Below, in pieces: positions 1 through 8,183 of a stretch of DNA of 64,000 nucleotides. The notes beneath the pieces were generated by a model. The model did not search any database and had not been told where the DNA came from. It was given only the letters and a program-made list of their open reading frames with translations. Position 1 is the stretch's first letter. Every line of letters begins with the position of its first letter. The stretch spans positions 620,001-684,000 of the forward strand of contig NZ_FYAK01000002.1 of the NCBI RefSeq assembly GCF_900185615.1, in the 5' to 3' direction. A program made the translations under genes and the position numbers. The DNA is from Photobacterium malacitanum (GTDB lineage: Bacteria > Pseudomonadota > Gammaproteobacteria > Enterobacterales > Vibrionaceae).

Positions 1-1
1 T

Positions 2-145
2 GTGATGATGTATTTACTACGTTTAGCGGATAAATGTGATATTGACGTAATGCAAGCATGCCAACAAAAGATGCACCAAAACGCTGCCAAATATCCGATT
101 GATAAATGCTACGGCTCTGCTAAAAAATATAATGAATTAGACTAA
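2..145 (+). CDS. MazG-like nucleotide pyrophosphohydrolase, 3' end only
   Basis: Only the last 47 codons are inside the window; the reading frame runs in from the left edge and stops at TAA 143-145. The visible tail (MMYLLRLADKCDID, later KYPIDKCYGSAKKY) matches what I remember of the C-terminus of the small MazG-like (RS21-C6 type) pyrophosphohydrolases, which hydrolyse non-canonical or excess dNTPs to dNMP and pyrophosphate. The catalytic EExxE helices would lie upstream and cannot be seen, so activity cannot be judged. A strong hairpin terminator follows 26 bp after the stop. Confidence 0.7.
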   Translation: MMMYLLRLADKCDIDVMQACQQKMHQNAAKYPIDKCYGSAKKYNELD

Positions 146-171
146 CGATATACATTTGAAATTCGACCATT

Positions 172-201
172 AAAAAAGCTGACGCATGGTCAGCTTTTTT
201 T
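172..201. terminator. Bidirectional intrinsic terminator
   Basis: A 12-bp stem AAAAAAGCTGAC / GTCAGCTTTTTT encloses a five-base loop. The A and T runs at both ends let it end the MazG-like gene on the plus strand and the small gene at 209-472 on the minus strand, which converge here. Confidence 0.85.
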
Positions 202-208
202 AAATCAT

Positions 209-472
209 TTATTTCTCACCGACGCCGCGGTTTTCTTTCTTTGCAAGTGCAATCTTACCAAAGCCTAACTTGCGGAAATAGCTATCACGATATTCACGTC
301 CAGCTTTACTGCACGTAGATACTGCTTCGACTTGTTGTTCCATTTTTAAAAAGGCCGTTAAGTCGATACCTTCAGCAGCAGCTACCGCTTCATGAATGTT
401 ACGGTGTGTATCAAAAGAGAAAATTAAACGCTTCTCTTCTTCTTTATAGGTATAAACAATAGTACGTGACAT
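209..472 (-). CDS. Small conserved protein, DUF2960-like
   Basis: An 87-residue protein starting MSRTIVYTYKEEEKRL. It resembles the short Vibrionaceae proteins grouped as DUF2960, with the typical block EAVAAAEGIDLTAFLKME near the middle. There is no signal peptide or membrane segment, so it is probably cytoplasmic. Function is unknown. The frame is open further upstream to 583, but the ATG at 472 has a GGGGAC ribosome binding site 4-9 bases before it and the upstream extension is low-complexity, so 472 is preferred. The C-terminus is lysine-rich. The family name comes from memory of its sequence pattern. Confidence 0.65.
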   Translation of the reverse strand: MSRTIVYTYKEEEKRLIFSFDTHRNIHEAVAAAEGIDLTAFLKMEQQVEAVSTCSKAGREYRDSYFRKLGFGKIALAKKENRGVGEK

Positions 473-572
473 AACGTCCCCAATAGAGCATAAAAGGAGA
501 GCGAATTTACCGTATAAGTGCTCAATATGGAAGTAGAACCGTATTTCAAATAACGATTTACTTTTGTGAGTG

Positions 573-2627
573 TTAATTATCAACCACTTCGCACTGTTGT
601 GGCATTAATAAACCACGTTGAAACAATACATCCTCTGCCATCGGCTTATAGAAATAAAAACCTTGAATATAGCGCACACCGAGTGATGCTATAAACTCTA
701 ACTCTGACAATTGCTCTACGCCTTCTACCACAATATCAGCGTGGGTTATTTTGCCTAATTGAACGGCTATTTTAAATAATTCTCTTCCGCGCTGCGTATC
801 AAGATTCAATACTAAAGAGCGATCAATCTTTAGCTTATCAAACTCAAAACGTGATAAATATGCCAGTGATGAGTAACCAGTACCAAAATCATCTAAGGCA
901 ACAGAAACACCCAATTTTTGTAATTCAGTGATGATCTCAGCAACCTTTTTCTCATCACGAATTAATAACTCCTCGGTAAATTCAAGCTCTATCTGCTGAA
1001 AAGATAACTCGCTTTCAATGATACGTTTTTTAACTATATCAACGAAATTCTTTGATAAAACAGTACTCGGTGAGATGTTAATCGATACCACAAAATCAGG
1101 ATTAACTACAATAAAACGTTCAGCCGATTTTATAGCTTTATCTAACACCCAAAAATCAAGTTCTGGCATCAGACCTAATTGATTAAAATCTTCAATAAAT
1201 GTCGGTGGTAAAATTTCACCTTGCTTGTTTTTAAAACGCAGTAAAACTTCACAACCAGCAATACGATTATTCTCGATATTTACTTGTGGCTGAAAATATA
1301 AAATAAACTCACCACTATTTTGAAGTTTTTCAATATTCCGCTGTGCAATAAGATTACTATGTAGTGATGGAATAAAACTGGTTAAACGTGTTTTTGATTC
1401 AATTTCGTCGCTAGTAAATAACCGATTAGATAGTATATCAGAAACACCAATACCTAAACTGCGCTTATCCATGAGCTTAAAAAAAGGTAAATATATAGCA
1501 ATGCCAATACATATTAATAATAATTGTAGTAACGCTCCAGAAATTGCTCCTCCTGTTGCCATATAACCACTAATTAAAGGCGGCATGAACCAACTATGGA
1601 TTTCACTTAATGGTGGAACAACCCCAAAATAAATAGCACCATAAGCAATAATAAAGCTTACTACAGGAACGACTAAAAATGGAATAATCATAATCGGGTT
1701 AAAAATAACAGGAATACCGTATAAGATTAGCTCATTAACATTGAAAATACACAGTATAAGTGCTGATTTTGCCAATATTTTATAACCTTTACTTTTGGCA
1801 AATAATAACATGCAAATAACTAAACTTAACATATTACCACTGCCGCCAATACCAGTAAAAAAATCATAAAAATTAGTACTTAAAATATTTAAATCAACAC
1901 CATAATTATGCCATTCGGTAATATTTATACTGGTAATATTATACAATTCAGCCTTATAGGCATGTAAAATATTGTGACCATTAACACCTATTGACCATAA
2001 TAAACCTCGTAACACTTCATAAATAAGACCATCGAAAAATGACGTTGGATCTAATTGAGGTATCAATGACCCTGAAAAAAATGACGATGCTTGCTCAAAC
2101 AATTTTCTAATTAATAAACTTATCGATAATACAGCCAAAATAGTAACGATAGAACCAGCTAACATACTCATCGATATATCAATAAATGACTGATTAGATT
2201 TGAGTCTAAATAATTTGATATTTTTAAGTTTCGCTATAACCACACAAGAGATATACGCTGAAAGCAATGCAACCAAAAAACTATTTGGCAGAGGGATTAA
2301 TGGTGAAATTAAATTCCATTGATAAGATACGATAAAAAACACCGTTAATGAGGTTGCTATCGTCGCACTCTTTGGAATCCGCTTAACGGCTGATAAATAA
2401 GTCGCTAAATAAAAATTAATCAGCAAAGGAATGATAACTCTTGTTGCTTGACCAACCTCTTGAGTTATTTTTCCAAAGTCATTAAATTTAAAATGTTCAC
2501 AAATAAGAGCAATCAACTCGCAGAATGTTGAAATCAAAACTAATGGCAATGCCATTAAAAAAACATTGGAAACTGCGACAAGATATTTATTTGCAGATAA
2601 ATGAGACATTGCTTTATAAATTGGCAT
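573..2627 (-). CDS. Membrane EIIC-like / EAL fusion, putative c-di-GMP phosphodiesterase
   Basis: This 684-residue protein joins two families. Residues 1 to about 390 are a polytopic membrane region that looks like a PTS EIIC sugar permease of the cellobiose/lactose class, including NGHN at about 216 and NELILYGIP at about 298, which corresponds to the EIIC substrate-site NEP-type motif. Residues about 415-670 are an EAL domain that should hydrolyse c-di-GMP to pGpG. Its key residues are present: E460-VLLR (the EAL signature reads EVL), ELEFTE at 547, DDFGTGYSS at 579, K600-IDR, EGVE at 635 and QGF at 655. No EIIA or EIIB domain and no phosphorylation histidine or cysteine module is fused, so transport is doubtful and the EIIC part may be a sugar or PTS-state sensor. 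It stands alone on the minus strand. An internal ATG at codon 7 is an alternative start. Confidence 0.88.
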   Translation of the reverse strand: MPIYKAMSHLSANKYLVAVSNVFLMALPLVLISTFCELIALICEHFKFNDFGKITQEVGQATRVIIPLLINFYLATYLSAVKRIPKSATIATSLTVFFIVSYQWNLISPLIPLPNSFLVALLSAYISCVVIAKLKNIKLFRLKSNQSFIDISMSMLAGSIVTILAVLSISLLIRKLFEQASSFFSGSLIPQLDPTSFFDGLIYEVLRGLLWSIGVNGHNILHAYKAELYNITSINITEWHNYGVDLNILSTNFYDFFTGIGGSGNMLSLVICMLLFAKSKGYKILAKSALILCIFNVNELILYGIPVIFNPIMIIPFLVVPVVSFIIAYGAIYFGVVPPLSEIHSWFMPPLISGYMATGGAISGALLQLLLICIGIAIYLPFFKLMDKRSLGIGVSDILSNRLFTSDEIESKTRLTSFIPSLHSNLIAQRNIEKLQNSGEFILYFQPQVNIENNRIAGCEVLLRFKNKQGEILPPTFIEDFNQLGLMPELDFWVLDKAIKSAERFIVVNPDFVVSINISPSTVLSKNFVDIVKKRIIESELSFQQIELEFTEELLIRDEKKVAEIITELQKLGVSVALDDFGTGYSSLAYLSRFEFDKLKIDRSLVLNLDTQRGRELFKIAVQLGKITHADIVVEGVEQLSELEFIASLGVRYIQGFYFYKPMAEDVLFQRGLLMPQQCEVVDN

Positions 2628-2972
2628 AATATCTTCGGCTTCTATACTGAATACTTATACTAAAGCATTACCATAACTAATAGCATTGATTGATACTAAA
2701 TATTAACACTTTTAAATAGTACGCCAAGAAATTTGACCTAAAAATCGGTCACAGGTAGAAAAATACGTCGAAATTGTTCAATATACTGTTTAAATTTATA
2801 TAAAAAAACCAACGACCTAATACCGTTTGTCAACATTTACCGATTTTTCCCAAAGTTATACACAGAAACAGTGGATAAGTTTAAAAATCACAAGTAAATA
2901 AACAATAAAGAAACAATTTGATAACACACAGCGCATGTATCATCATGTTCTTGATGACTTACCAATCAATTT
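2628..2972. other. Intergenic region with two DnaA-box-like 9-mers
   Basis: This 345-bp AT-rich gap lies between the nrdG stop and the EIIC-EAL start and must hold the EIIC-EAL promoter. Two DnaA-box-like 9-mers face each other at 2856-2864 (TTATACACA) and 2870-2878 (TTATCCACT on the minus strand). I see no hairpin with a T-run, so nrdG has no obvious intrinsic terminator here. Confidence 0.4.
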
Positions 2973-3446
2973 TTAATCATCGATATTAAAATAATGAATA
3001 ACCTGATTTTCACTGCCTTTCCATACCAAAGAAGGATTTCGTTGCGCTTGTTCGTATTTCCCATCAACCATCACATCAATAAGATTAACAATTTGTTGCT
3101 GCTCTTCAGTCAACTCTGATAATAAATACCCTGTCCATAGCCAAATATCTTTACCTACACATTCACGACGTACACGCTGCACTAATGTCAAAACAGCAGC
3201 CACATTTTGAGGATGTAATGGATCGCCACCAGAAAGTGATAAACCACGACGTTTAATACGGGTATCGTTAAGATCATTAATCACTTGATCTTCCATTTGC
3301 TGAGTGAACGGATGTCCTGCATCTAAACGCCATGTGCTTTGGTTATAACAACCTTTACATTGATGAACACAACCCGATACAAATAGAGTTACTCGTGTAC
3401 CAGGGCCATTAACAATATCAACAGGGTAATAATTGTGGTAGTTCAT
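2973..3446 (-). CDS. nrdG: Anaerobic ribonucleotide reductase activating protein
   Basis: A radical-SAM activase of 157 residues, the usual NrdG length. It uses a [4Fe-4S] cluster and S-adenosylmethionine to create the glycyl radical on NrdD, which then reduces ribonucleotides without oxygen. The cluster ligands are visible as CVHQCKGC (CX3CX2C, about residues 26-33), followed by the SLSGGDP block that binds SAM. It lies downstream of nrdD in the same direction, separated by 119 bp that contain a hairpin which may reduce read-through. The promoter is presumably the FNR/NrdR-controlled one upstream of nrdD. Confidence 0.97.
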   Translation of the reverse strand: MNYHNYYPVDIVNGPGTRVTLFVSGCVHQCKGCYNQSTWRLDAGHPFTQQMEDQVINDLNDTRIKRRGLSLSGGDPLHPQNVAAVLTLVQRVRRECVGKDIWLWTGYLLSELTEEQQQIVNLIDVMVDGKYEQAQRNPSLVWKGSENQVIHYFNIDD

Positions 3447-3506
3447 TGTTATCTCAATTAATTAATAGTGTAATCGGGCAATTTAACCAACCCAACATTT
3501 ACAAAC

Positions 3507-3535
3507 AAAAGAAGTGCCCTAAAGCACTTCTTCTA
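3507..3535 (-). terminator. Hairpin between nrdD and nrdG
   Basis: A 9-bp stem AAGAAGTGC / GCACTTCTT with a six-base loop, followed in the minus-strand sense by TTGTTTG. It looks like a leaky intrinsic terminator after nrdD, able to set a lower nrdG:nrdD ratio rather than separate the genes fully. Confidence 0.6.
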
Positions 3536-3565
3536 TATTTAACTCAATGAGCTAATCAGTAATCG

Positions 3566-5701
3566 TTACATATGCTTAACGCGACGTTTAACTTCTTCTT
3601 GTTTACCAAAGTTAAACGGACGTGCATCAGGGCTACCTAGGTAACCACACACACGACGGGTTACCGATACTTTTGATGGTTCATGATTTCCACATTTAGG
3701 GCAAGTAAAGCCTTTACTAGTACAGTCAAATTCACCGGTAAAACCACACTCATAACATTCATCAATCGGTGTATTGGTGCCGTAATAAGGTACGCGGCTG
3801 TAACTGTAATCCCAGACGTTTTCTAATGCTTCAAGATTATGCTGAATATTTGGGTATTCGCCATAACAAATAAAGCCACCGTTCGCGATATCTGGATATG
3901 CCATTTCAAAGTCAATCTTGTCGTACGGATTCACTTTTTTCTCAACATCTAAATGGAAACTATTGGTGTAGTAACCACGATCAGTAACACCATCAACAAC
4001 ACCAAATTCTTTAGTGTCAATTGCACAGAAACGGCTACATAAGTTTTCACTTGGAGTACTGTATAAACTAAAGCCATAGCCAGACTCAGCTTTCCATGCA
4101 TCAGTTGCATCACGTAAACGTTGAACAATCGCTACTGCTTTTTGACGTAATGTCTCGCTATCATAAACATGGGTATCATTACCATAAAGTGCATTTACAG
4201 TTTCATGAATACCAATGTAACCTAACGAAATAGAGGCACGACCATTTTTGAAAATTTCTGATACATCATCATCTTCGTTCAAACGAACGCCACAAGCACC
4301 TTCCATATAAAGGATAGGAGCAACACGGGCTTTCACTCCCTCTAGACGCGTAATACGAGTATCAAGCGCACGACGAGATAACGCTAATCGCTCATCTAAA
4401 ATGTCAAAGAAACGTGCTTCATCACCTTTTGCTTCTAAGGCAATGCGCGGTAAGTTAATGCTAACGACGCCTAAGTTATTACGACCTTCATGGATCAATT
4501 TACCATTTTCTTCGTAAGGCCCAAGGAAACTACGACAGCCCATTGGGGTTTTAAATGAACCTGTAACTTCAACTAATTTGTCATAGTTTAAAATATCAGG
4601 GTACATACGCTTAGATGCACACTCTAACGCTAATTGTTTAATATCGTAGTTGGCATCATCAGGTTTATGGTTAAGGCCATCTTTAATAGCAAAAACAAGC
4701 TTAGGGAATACTGCTGTTTTATGATTTTTTCCTAAACCTGCAATACGATTTTTAAGAATAGATTGTTGAATTAAACGCGATTCCCACGATGTGCCTAAAC
4801 CAAAGCCAAAAGTTACAAAAGGTGTCTGACCATTCGCGGTGTGCAGTGTATTTACTTCATATTCTAGTGATTGAAATGCATCGTAGCACTCTTTGTTAGT
4901 ACGAGCTTGTGCAAAAGCAACAGGATCAGCAATGTTCCACTCAGTTGCAATTTCTAAATGCTTGGCATAACTAACGCTAACATAAGGTGCTAACACTTCA
5001 TCAATACGGTTAATGGTGGTGCCACCATAAATATGGCTCGCAACTTGAGCAATAATTTGAGCCGTTACTGCTGTTGCTGTAGAAATTGATTTAGGAGTAT
5101 CAATTTCTGCATTACCCATCTTAAAACCATGCGTTAACATGCCATTAAGATCAATAAGCATACAGTTAAACATTGGAAAAAACGGTGAATAATCTAAATC
5201 ATGATAGTGAATTTCGCCGTTTTCATGTGCTTTTACAATATCGCGTGGTAGTAAATGTTGTGTTGCATAATGCTTTGCGACAATACCAGCAAGCAGATCA
5301 CGTTGAGTTGGGATCACTTTACTGTCTTTATTTGCATTTTCATTTAATAACGAAGCATTACTTTGTTCAATTAAGCCTCGAATCTCATTATTTAGACGAC
5401 TTTTCTTCTCACGTGAAATATCACGATCATGACGGTATTCAATGTACGCACGCGCTACAGCCTTGTGTGGGCCAGCCATAAGTTGTGTTTCAACGGCCTC
5501 TTGAATGGCATGAATATCTACGTTATCAACACCAAAAAATTGCGCTAATACTGCTTCCGCTACCGATGTAGCGTAAGCCTCATCCATTGTATGACACTCT
5601 GAATCGGTGATGGAATTAGCTGCTCCTAGAACAGCCTCTTTAATGCGTAAAACATCAAAAGATACACGGCAACCATCACGCTTTATTACTACAGGATTCA
5701 C
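3566..5701 (-). CDS. nrdD: Anaerobic ribonucleoside-triphosphate reductase
   Basis: The class III, oxygen-sensitive reductase that makes dNTPs from NTPs with formate as reductant. At 711 residues it is full length. The N-terminal ~95 residues form an ATP-cone allosteric domain. The C-terminal zinc site is seen as two CxxC pairs, CYEC and CPKC, around residue 640. The glycyl radical motif RRVCGYLG places the radical at about Gly686. The enzyme is activated by NrdG, encoded just downstream. The upstream region carries a consensus FNR site and two NrdR-box-like sequences, matching expected oxygen and dNTP-status control. Nothing suggests damage. Confidence 0.98.
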   Translation of the reverse strand: MNPVVIKRDGCRVSFDVLRIKEAVLGAANSITDSECHTMDEAYATSVAEAVLAQFFGVDNVDIHAIQEAVETQLMAGPHKAVARAYIEYRHDRDISREKKSRLNNEIRGLIEQSNASLLNENANKDSKVIPTQRDLLAGIVAKHYATQHLLPRDIVKAHENGEIHYHDLDYSPFFPMFNCMLIDLNGMLTHGFKMGNAEIDTPKSISTATAVTAQIIAQVASHIYGGTTINRIDEVLAPYVSVSYAKHLEIATEWNIADPVAFAQARTNKECYDAFQSLEYEVNTLHTANGQTPFVTFGFGLGTSWESRLIQQSILKNRIAGLGKNHKTAVFPKLVFAIKDGLNHKPDDANYDIKQLALECASKRMYPDILNYDKLVEVTGSFKTPMGCRSFLGPYEENGKLIHEGRNNLGVVSINLPRIALEAKGDEARFFDILDERLALSRRALDTRITRLEGVKARVAPILYMEGACGVRLNEDDDVSEIFKNGRASISLGYIGIHETVNALYGNDTHVYDSETLRQKAVAIVQRLRDATDAWKAESGYGFSLYSTPSENLCSRFCAIDTKEFGVVDGVTDRGYYTNSFHLDVEKKVNPYDKIDFEMAYPDIANGGFICYGEYPNIQHNLEALENVWDYSYSRVPYYGTNTPIDECYECGFTGEFDCTSKGFTCPKCGNHEPSKVSVTRRVCGYLGSPDARPFNFGKQEEVKRRVKHM

Positions 5702-5742
5702 ACAAGGCTCCTAATTTCACAGAAAATGACACTGTCACTTAA

Positions 5743-5758
5743 ACACAAAATATAGTGT
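5743..5758. promoter_or_regulatory. NrdR box 1 upstream of nrdD
   Basis: The 16-mer acacaaaatatagtgt matches the NrdR consensus acaCwAtATaTwGtgt at 15 of 16 positions. It sits about 45 bp before the nrdD start codon and next to a -10-like TATAAA on the minus strand (5760-5770). NrdR represses ribonucleotide reductase operons when dATP is plentiful. Confidence 0.75.
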
Positions 5759-5773
5759 TCTATTTATAAGCGG

Positions 5774-5789
5774 CAACAAGATGTGGGGT
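5774..5789. promoter_or_regulatory. NrdR box 2 upstream of nrdD
   Basis: This 16-mer begins exactly 31 bp from box 1, the three-helical-turn spacing of paired NrdR boxes. It is a weaker match (10 of 16), but all six strongly conserved consensus positions (C, A, A, T, T, G) are kept. Confidence 0.55.
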
Positions 5790-5817
5790 ATTAGGCGCGA
5801 TCTAGCGCAAAGAAACC

Positions 5818-5831
5818 TTGATCGAGATCAA
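5818..5831. promoter_or_regulatory. FNR binding site upstream of nrdD
   Basis: TTGATCGAGATCAA is a perfect TTGAT-N4-ATCAA FNR site. It is centred about 123 bp upstream of the nrdD start codon, between the divergent nrdD and the diguanylate cyclase gene at 6021. FNR activates anaerobic genes, which fits the oxygen-sensitive NrdD/NrdG system; it could also affect the divergent gene. Confidence 0.85.
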
Positions 5832-6020
5832 TTTTATAAGCGAGCAGTTTGTCTTCTGAACGATGATTATGATCAGTGACAAAATTTCGCATGCAAGCTA
5901 ATTTCTAAAGAACATTGTCAATAAATTTATTATCACATTAAGAAAATATTTAAAAAAAATTACTTGCCTTTCTCATAAGAATTGACACTATTCCCTTCCA
6001 AGTAATCATGGATCTCAATC

Positions 6021-7133
6021 ATGAATTTTTCATCGCTCGATACACGCATTGACAATACGATATATAGCAATCTTCGCCTTGGCTTTATCTGGGCATCTAA
6101 AATATCGTTAATTACAATTATGCTGATAACCACGGTTATTTGGATCGATTTTATTCACACAGCAAGAAGCAATTTAGTACTAACCACAATAAATTTTAGT
6201 ATTCAAGCGTTGCTCTTTGGTCTTGGTTGGCTATTTTTTGCTCATCATAAAACCCTTCTGCATTACAAAATTATTGCAGCAAGTTATGCTTTCTTATTTG
6301 GCATTACCTGGGGAACAGCAATTATCAATCTCAATAACTTAGGTCACGCTTATGTTATTGTTGAAATTGTAGGTAATCTATTATTTCTAATTGTACTGCT
6401 CAGCTTTTATGCATATCGAGTAGCTGTCTATCTTGCAACTTTGCCTATTTTAATTTTTACCACTTGGTACAGTATTCACGATCCTCGCTTTGATTTACTT
6501 TTTGTGTTCGCGAAACTCATTATAACGATGATGATCATTGAATCAGGACGACTACTACTATTTGAATGGTTTACTACCCGCATTCAACAAGAACACGACA
6601 ATCAGCGTTTACTCAAACAATTGACACAGATCTCTTTTACTGATCAATTAACCCAAATTAATAATCGCCGTTTTTTTGATTTAGCTATTAATAAACAAAT
6701 TATCAATGCCAAACATAGCCAGCACCCACTATCGATTATTTTAATTGATGTTGATTATTTTAAGCTGTTTAATGACAACCTTGGACATATTAAAGGAGAT
6801 AGCTGTTTAAAATCTGTTGCCAATATCATCAATAAAAGTTTATTAACAGCAACGGATACCGTATCCCGTTATGGTGGTGAGGAGTTTGTCGTATTGCTAC
6901 CTAATACGGATAATAAAGGCGCATGTGATATTGCCCAGCGCATTCAACAAAATTTATCGAGCCTAGCGCTCATTCATCCATGCTCTGCTATTAACCAATA
7001 TGTGACGGTTAGCCAAGGTATTGCAACCTTAGAAGAAAATCAACATCCAACACAATTAATTAATGCTGCAGACAGTTGTCTATATAGAGCTAAAGAATTA
7101 GGACGAAATCAATTTTATAGCACACAAAAATGA
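6021..7133 (+). CDS. Membrane diguanylate cyclase (GGDEF)
   Basis: A 370-residue protein with about six hydrophobic segments in residues 20-180 and a C-terminal GGDEF domain from about 205 to 367, which makes c-di-GMP from two GTP. The active-site loop is RYGGEEF at about 283-289, a functional GGEEF variant, and the metal-binding DVDYFKLFND block is present. The inhibitory I-site RxxD normally lying five residues before the loop reads TATD, so product feedback inhibition is probably absent. The N-terminal domain matches no sensor family I can name. It is divergent from nrdD, with the FNR site between them. No clear ribosome binding site precedes the ATG. Confidence 0.9.
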   Translation: MNFSSLDTRIDNTIYSNLRLGFIWASKISLITIMLITTVIWIDFIHTARSNLVLTTINFSIQALLFGLGWLFFAHHKTLLHYKIIAASYAFLFGITWGTAIINLNNLGHAYVIVEIVGNLLFLIVLLSFYAYRVAVYLATLPILIFTTWYSIHDPRFDLLFVFAKLIITMMIIESGRLLLFEWFTTRIQQEHDNQRLLKQLTQISFTDQLTQINNRRFFDLAINKQIINAKHSQHPLSIILIDVDYFKLFNDNLGHIKGDSCLKSVANIINKSLLTATDTVSRYGGEEFVVLLPNTDNKGACDIAQRIQQNLSSLALIHPCSAINQYVTVSQGIATLEENQHPTQLINAADSCLYRAKELGRNQFYSTQK

Positions 7134-7250
7134 AAACAGTAATGACAGGGTTACACGAAAAGCTAACCGCGCTTATAGTAATACGGTTACTTAGTATAAA
7201 TAATTCAGAATACTAACCAAATAAGGCACAGTGAATAGCTCATTCGTATC

Positions 7251-8183
7251 ATGATAATAACGATGCCTATTTTAGCTTTATTACTACTATTAATGCCAAT
7301 CAGTACCAGTTACGCACAATCTTTCACTCTTATGAGCTGGAATATGCAGTGGCTGTCGTTGAACTCAACCTCGCCGGTTGTGCGTTCAAAAGCAGATTAT
7401 CAAGCGCTACAGCAAATATTTACTTCACACTCCCCTGATATTCTTGCCTTTCAAGAAGTTGATAGTATTGCAGCCCTATACCGCGTCATTAATCGACAGC
7501 ATTATAATATTTATTTTTCTAGTCGTATGAATAACCATCAAGATAGTTTTAAGAAAAATAATCAATATACGGGATTTGCTGTAAAAAAGGCGATTGTTGT
7601 CGACAACCTTGATGATTTATCCCAACTAAGTTCACCACCGATTTCTACGGGTAGGAGAGCAGATTTTAACAATAAATTACGTTATGGTAGTGTTATTAAA
7701 ATAACTATAGATAATCAACCAATTACATTGCTAAACCTACACCTTAAGTCAGGCTGTTTTTCTGGTAAACAATTGGCGCAGCAGCAACGTCGATCATGCA
7801 AAACCCTTGGCCAACAACTTAAGCTAATAAAGCAATGGATTAATACTCAACAAGCACTATCACCAACGTTTATTATTGTTGGTGACTTTAACCACCGTAT
7901 CACATCAAACAATAAATTCATCAATCAAATCACTGACAATCCAAACCGTCTCAATCATATATCGGCGTCAATTAAAGCCAATTGTACAGTAAGATTAACC
8001 ACCCAAATTAGTCAATATCGTACATATACCAGCTTGATTGATCATCTATTTACAACCACCAATGTTAAAGCGCTAAGCCAACGTCAAATTCAATATAACA
8101 AGCAACAACTGTCACAGTTTACACTTAGTGATCACTGTCCACTTTTTTTTAGGTTAGTTATTGATTATAAGGATAAAAAATAA
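7251..8183 (+). CDS. Secreted endonuclease/exonuclease/phosphatase-family protein
   Basis: A 310-residue protein with a signal peptide of about 22 residues ending near SYAQS, followed by an EEP-fold (DNase I-like) domain. The catalytic blocks are visible: SWNMQWL near the start, DILAFQEVD (metal-binding Glu), LNLHLKSG, the GDFNHR block and the C-terminal SDHCPLFFRL with the catalytic Asp-His. The substrate could be DNA, RNA or a phospholipid head group; the family motif alone does not decide. It ends one base before the convergent VpsR-like gene, with no room for a terminator. It may serve extracellular DNA use or biofilm turnover, but this is inference. Confidence 0.82.
   Translation: MIITMPILALLLLLMPISTSYAQSFTLMSWNMQWLSLNSTSPVVRSKADYQALQQIFTSHSPDILAFQEVDSIAALYRVINRQHYNIYFSSRMNNHQDSFKKNNQYTGFAVKKAIVVDNLDDLSQLSSPPISTGRRADFNNKLRYGSVIKITIDNQPITLLNLHLKSGCFSGKQLAQQQRRSCKTLGQQLKLIKQWINTQQALSPTFIIVGDFNHRITSNNKFINQITDNPNRLNHISASIKANCTVRLTTQISQYRTYTSLIDHLFTTTNVKALSQRQIQYNKQQLSQFTLSDHCPLFFRLVIDYKDKK

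Noticed and set aside
5173..5481. 102-codon plus-strand ORF inside nrdD
   Set aside because: Antisense shadow of a clear full-length nrdD; histidine- and leucine-rich composition is typical of shadow frames and there is no ribosome binding site.
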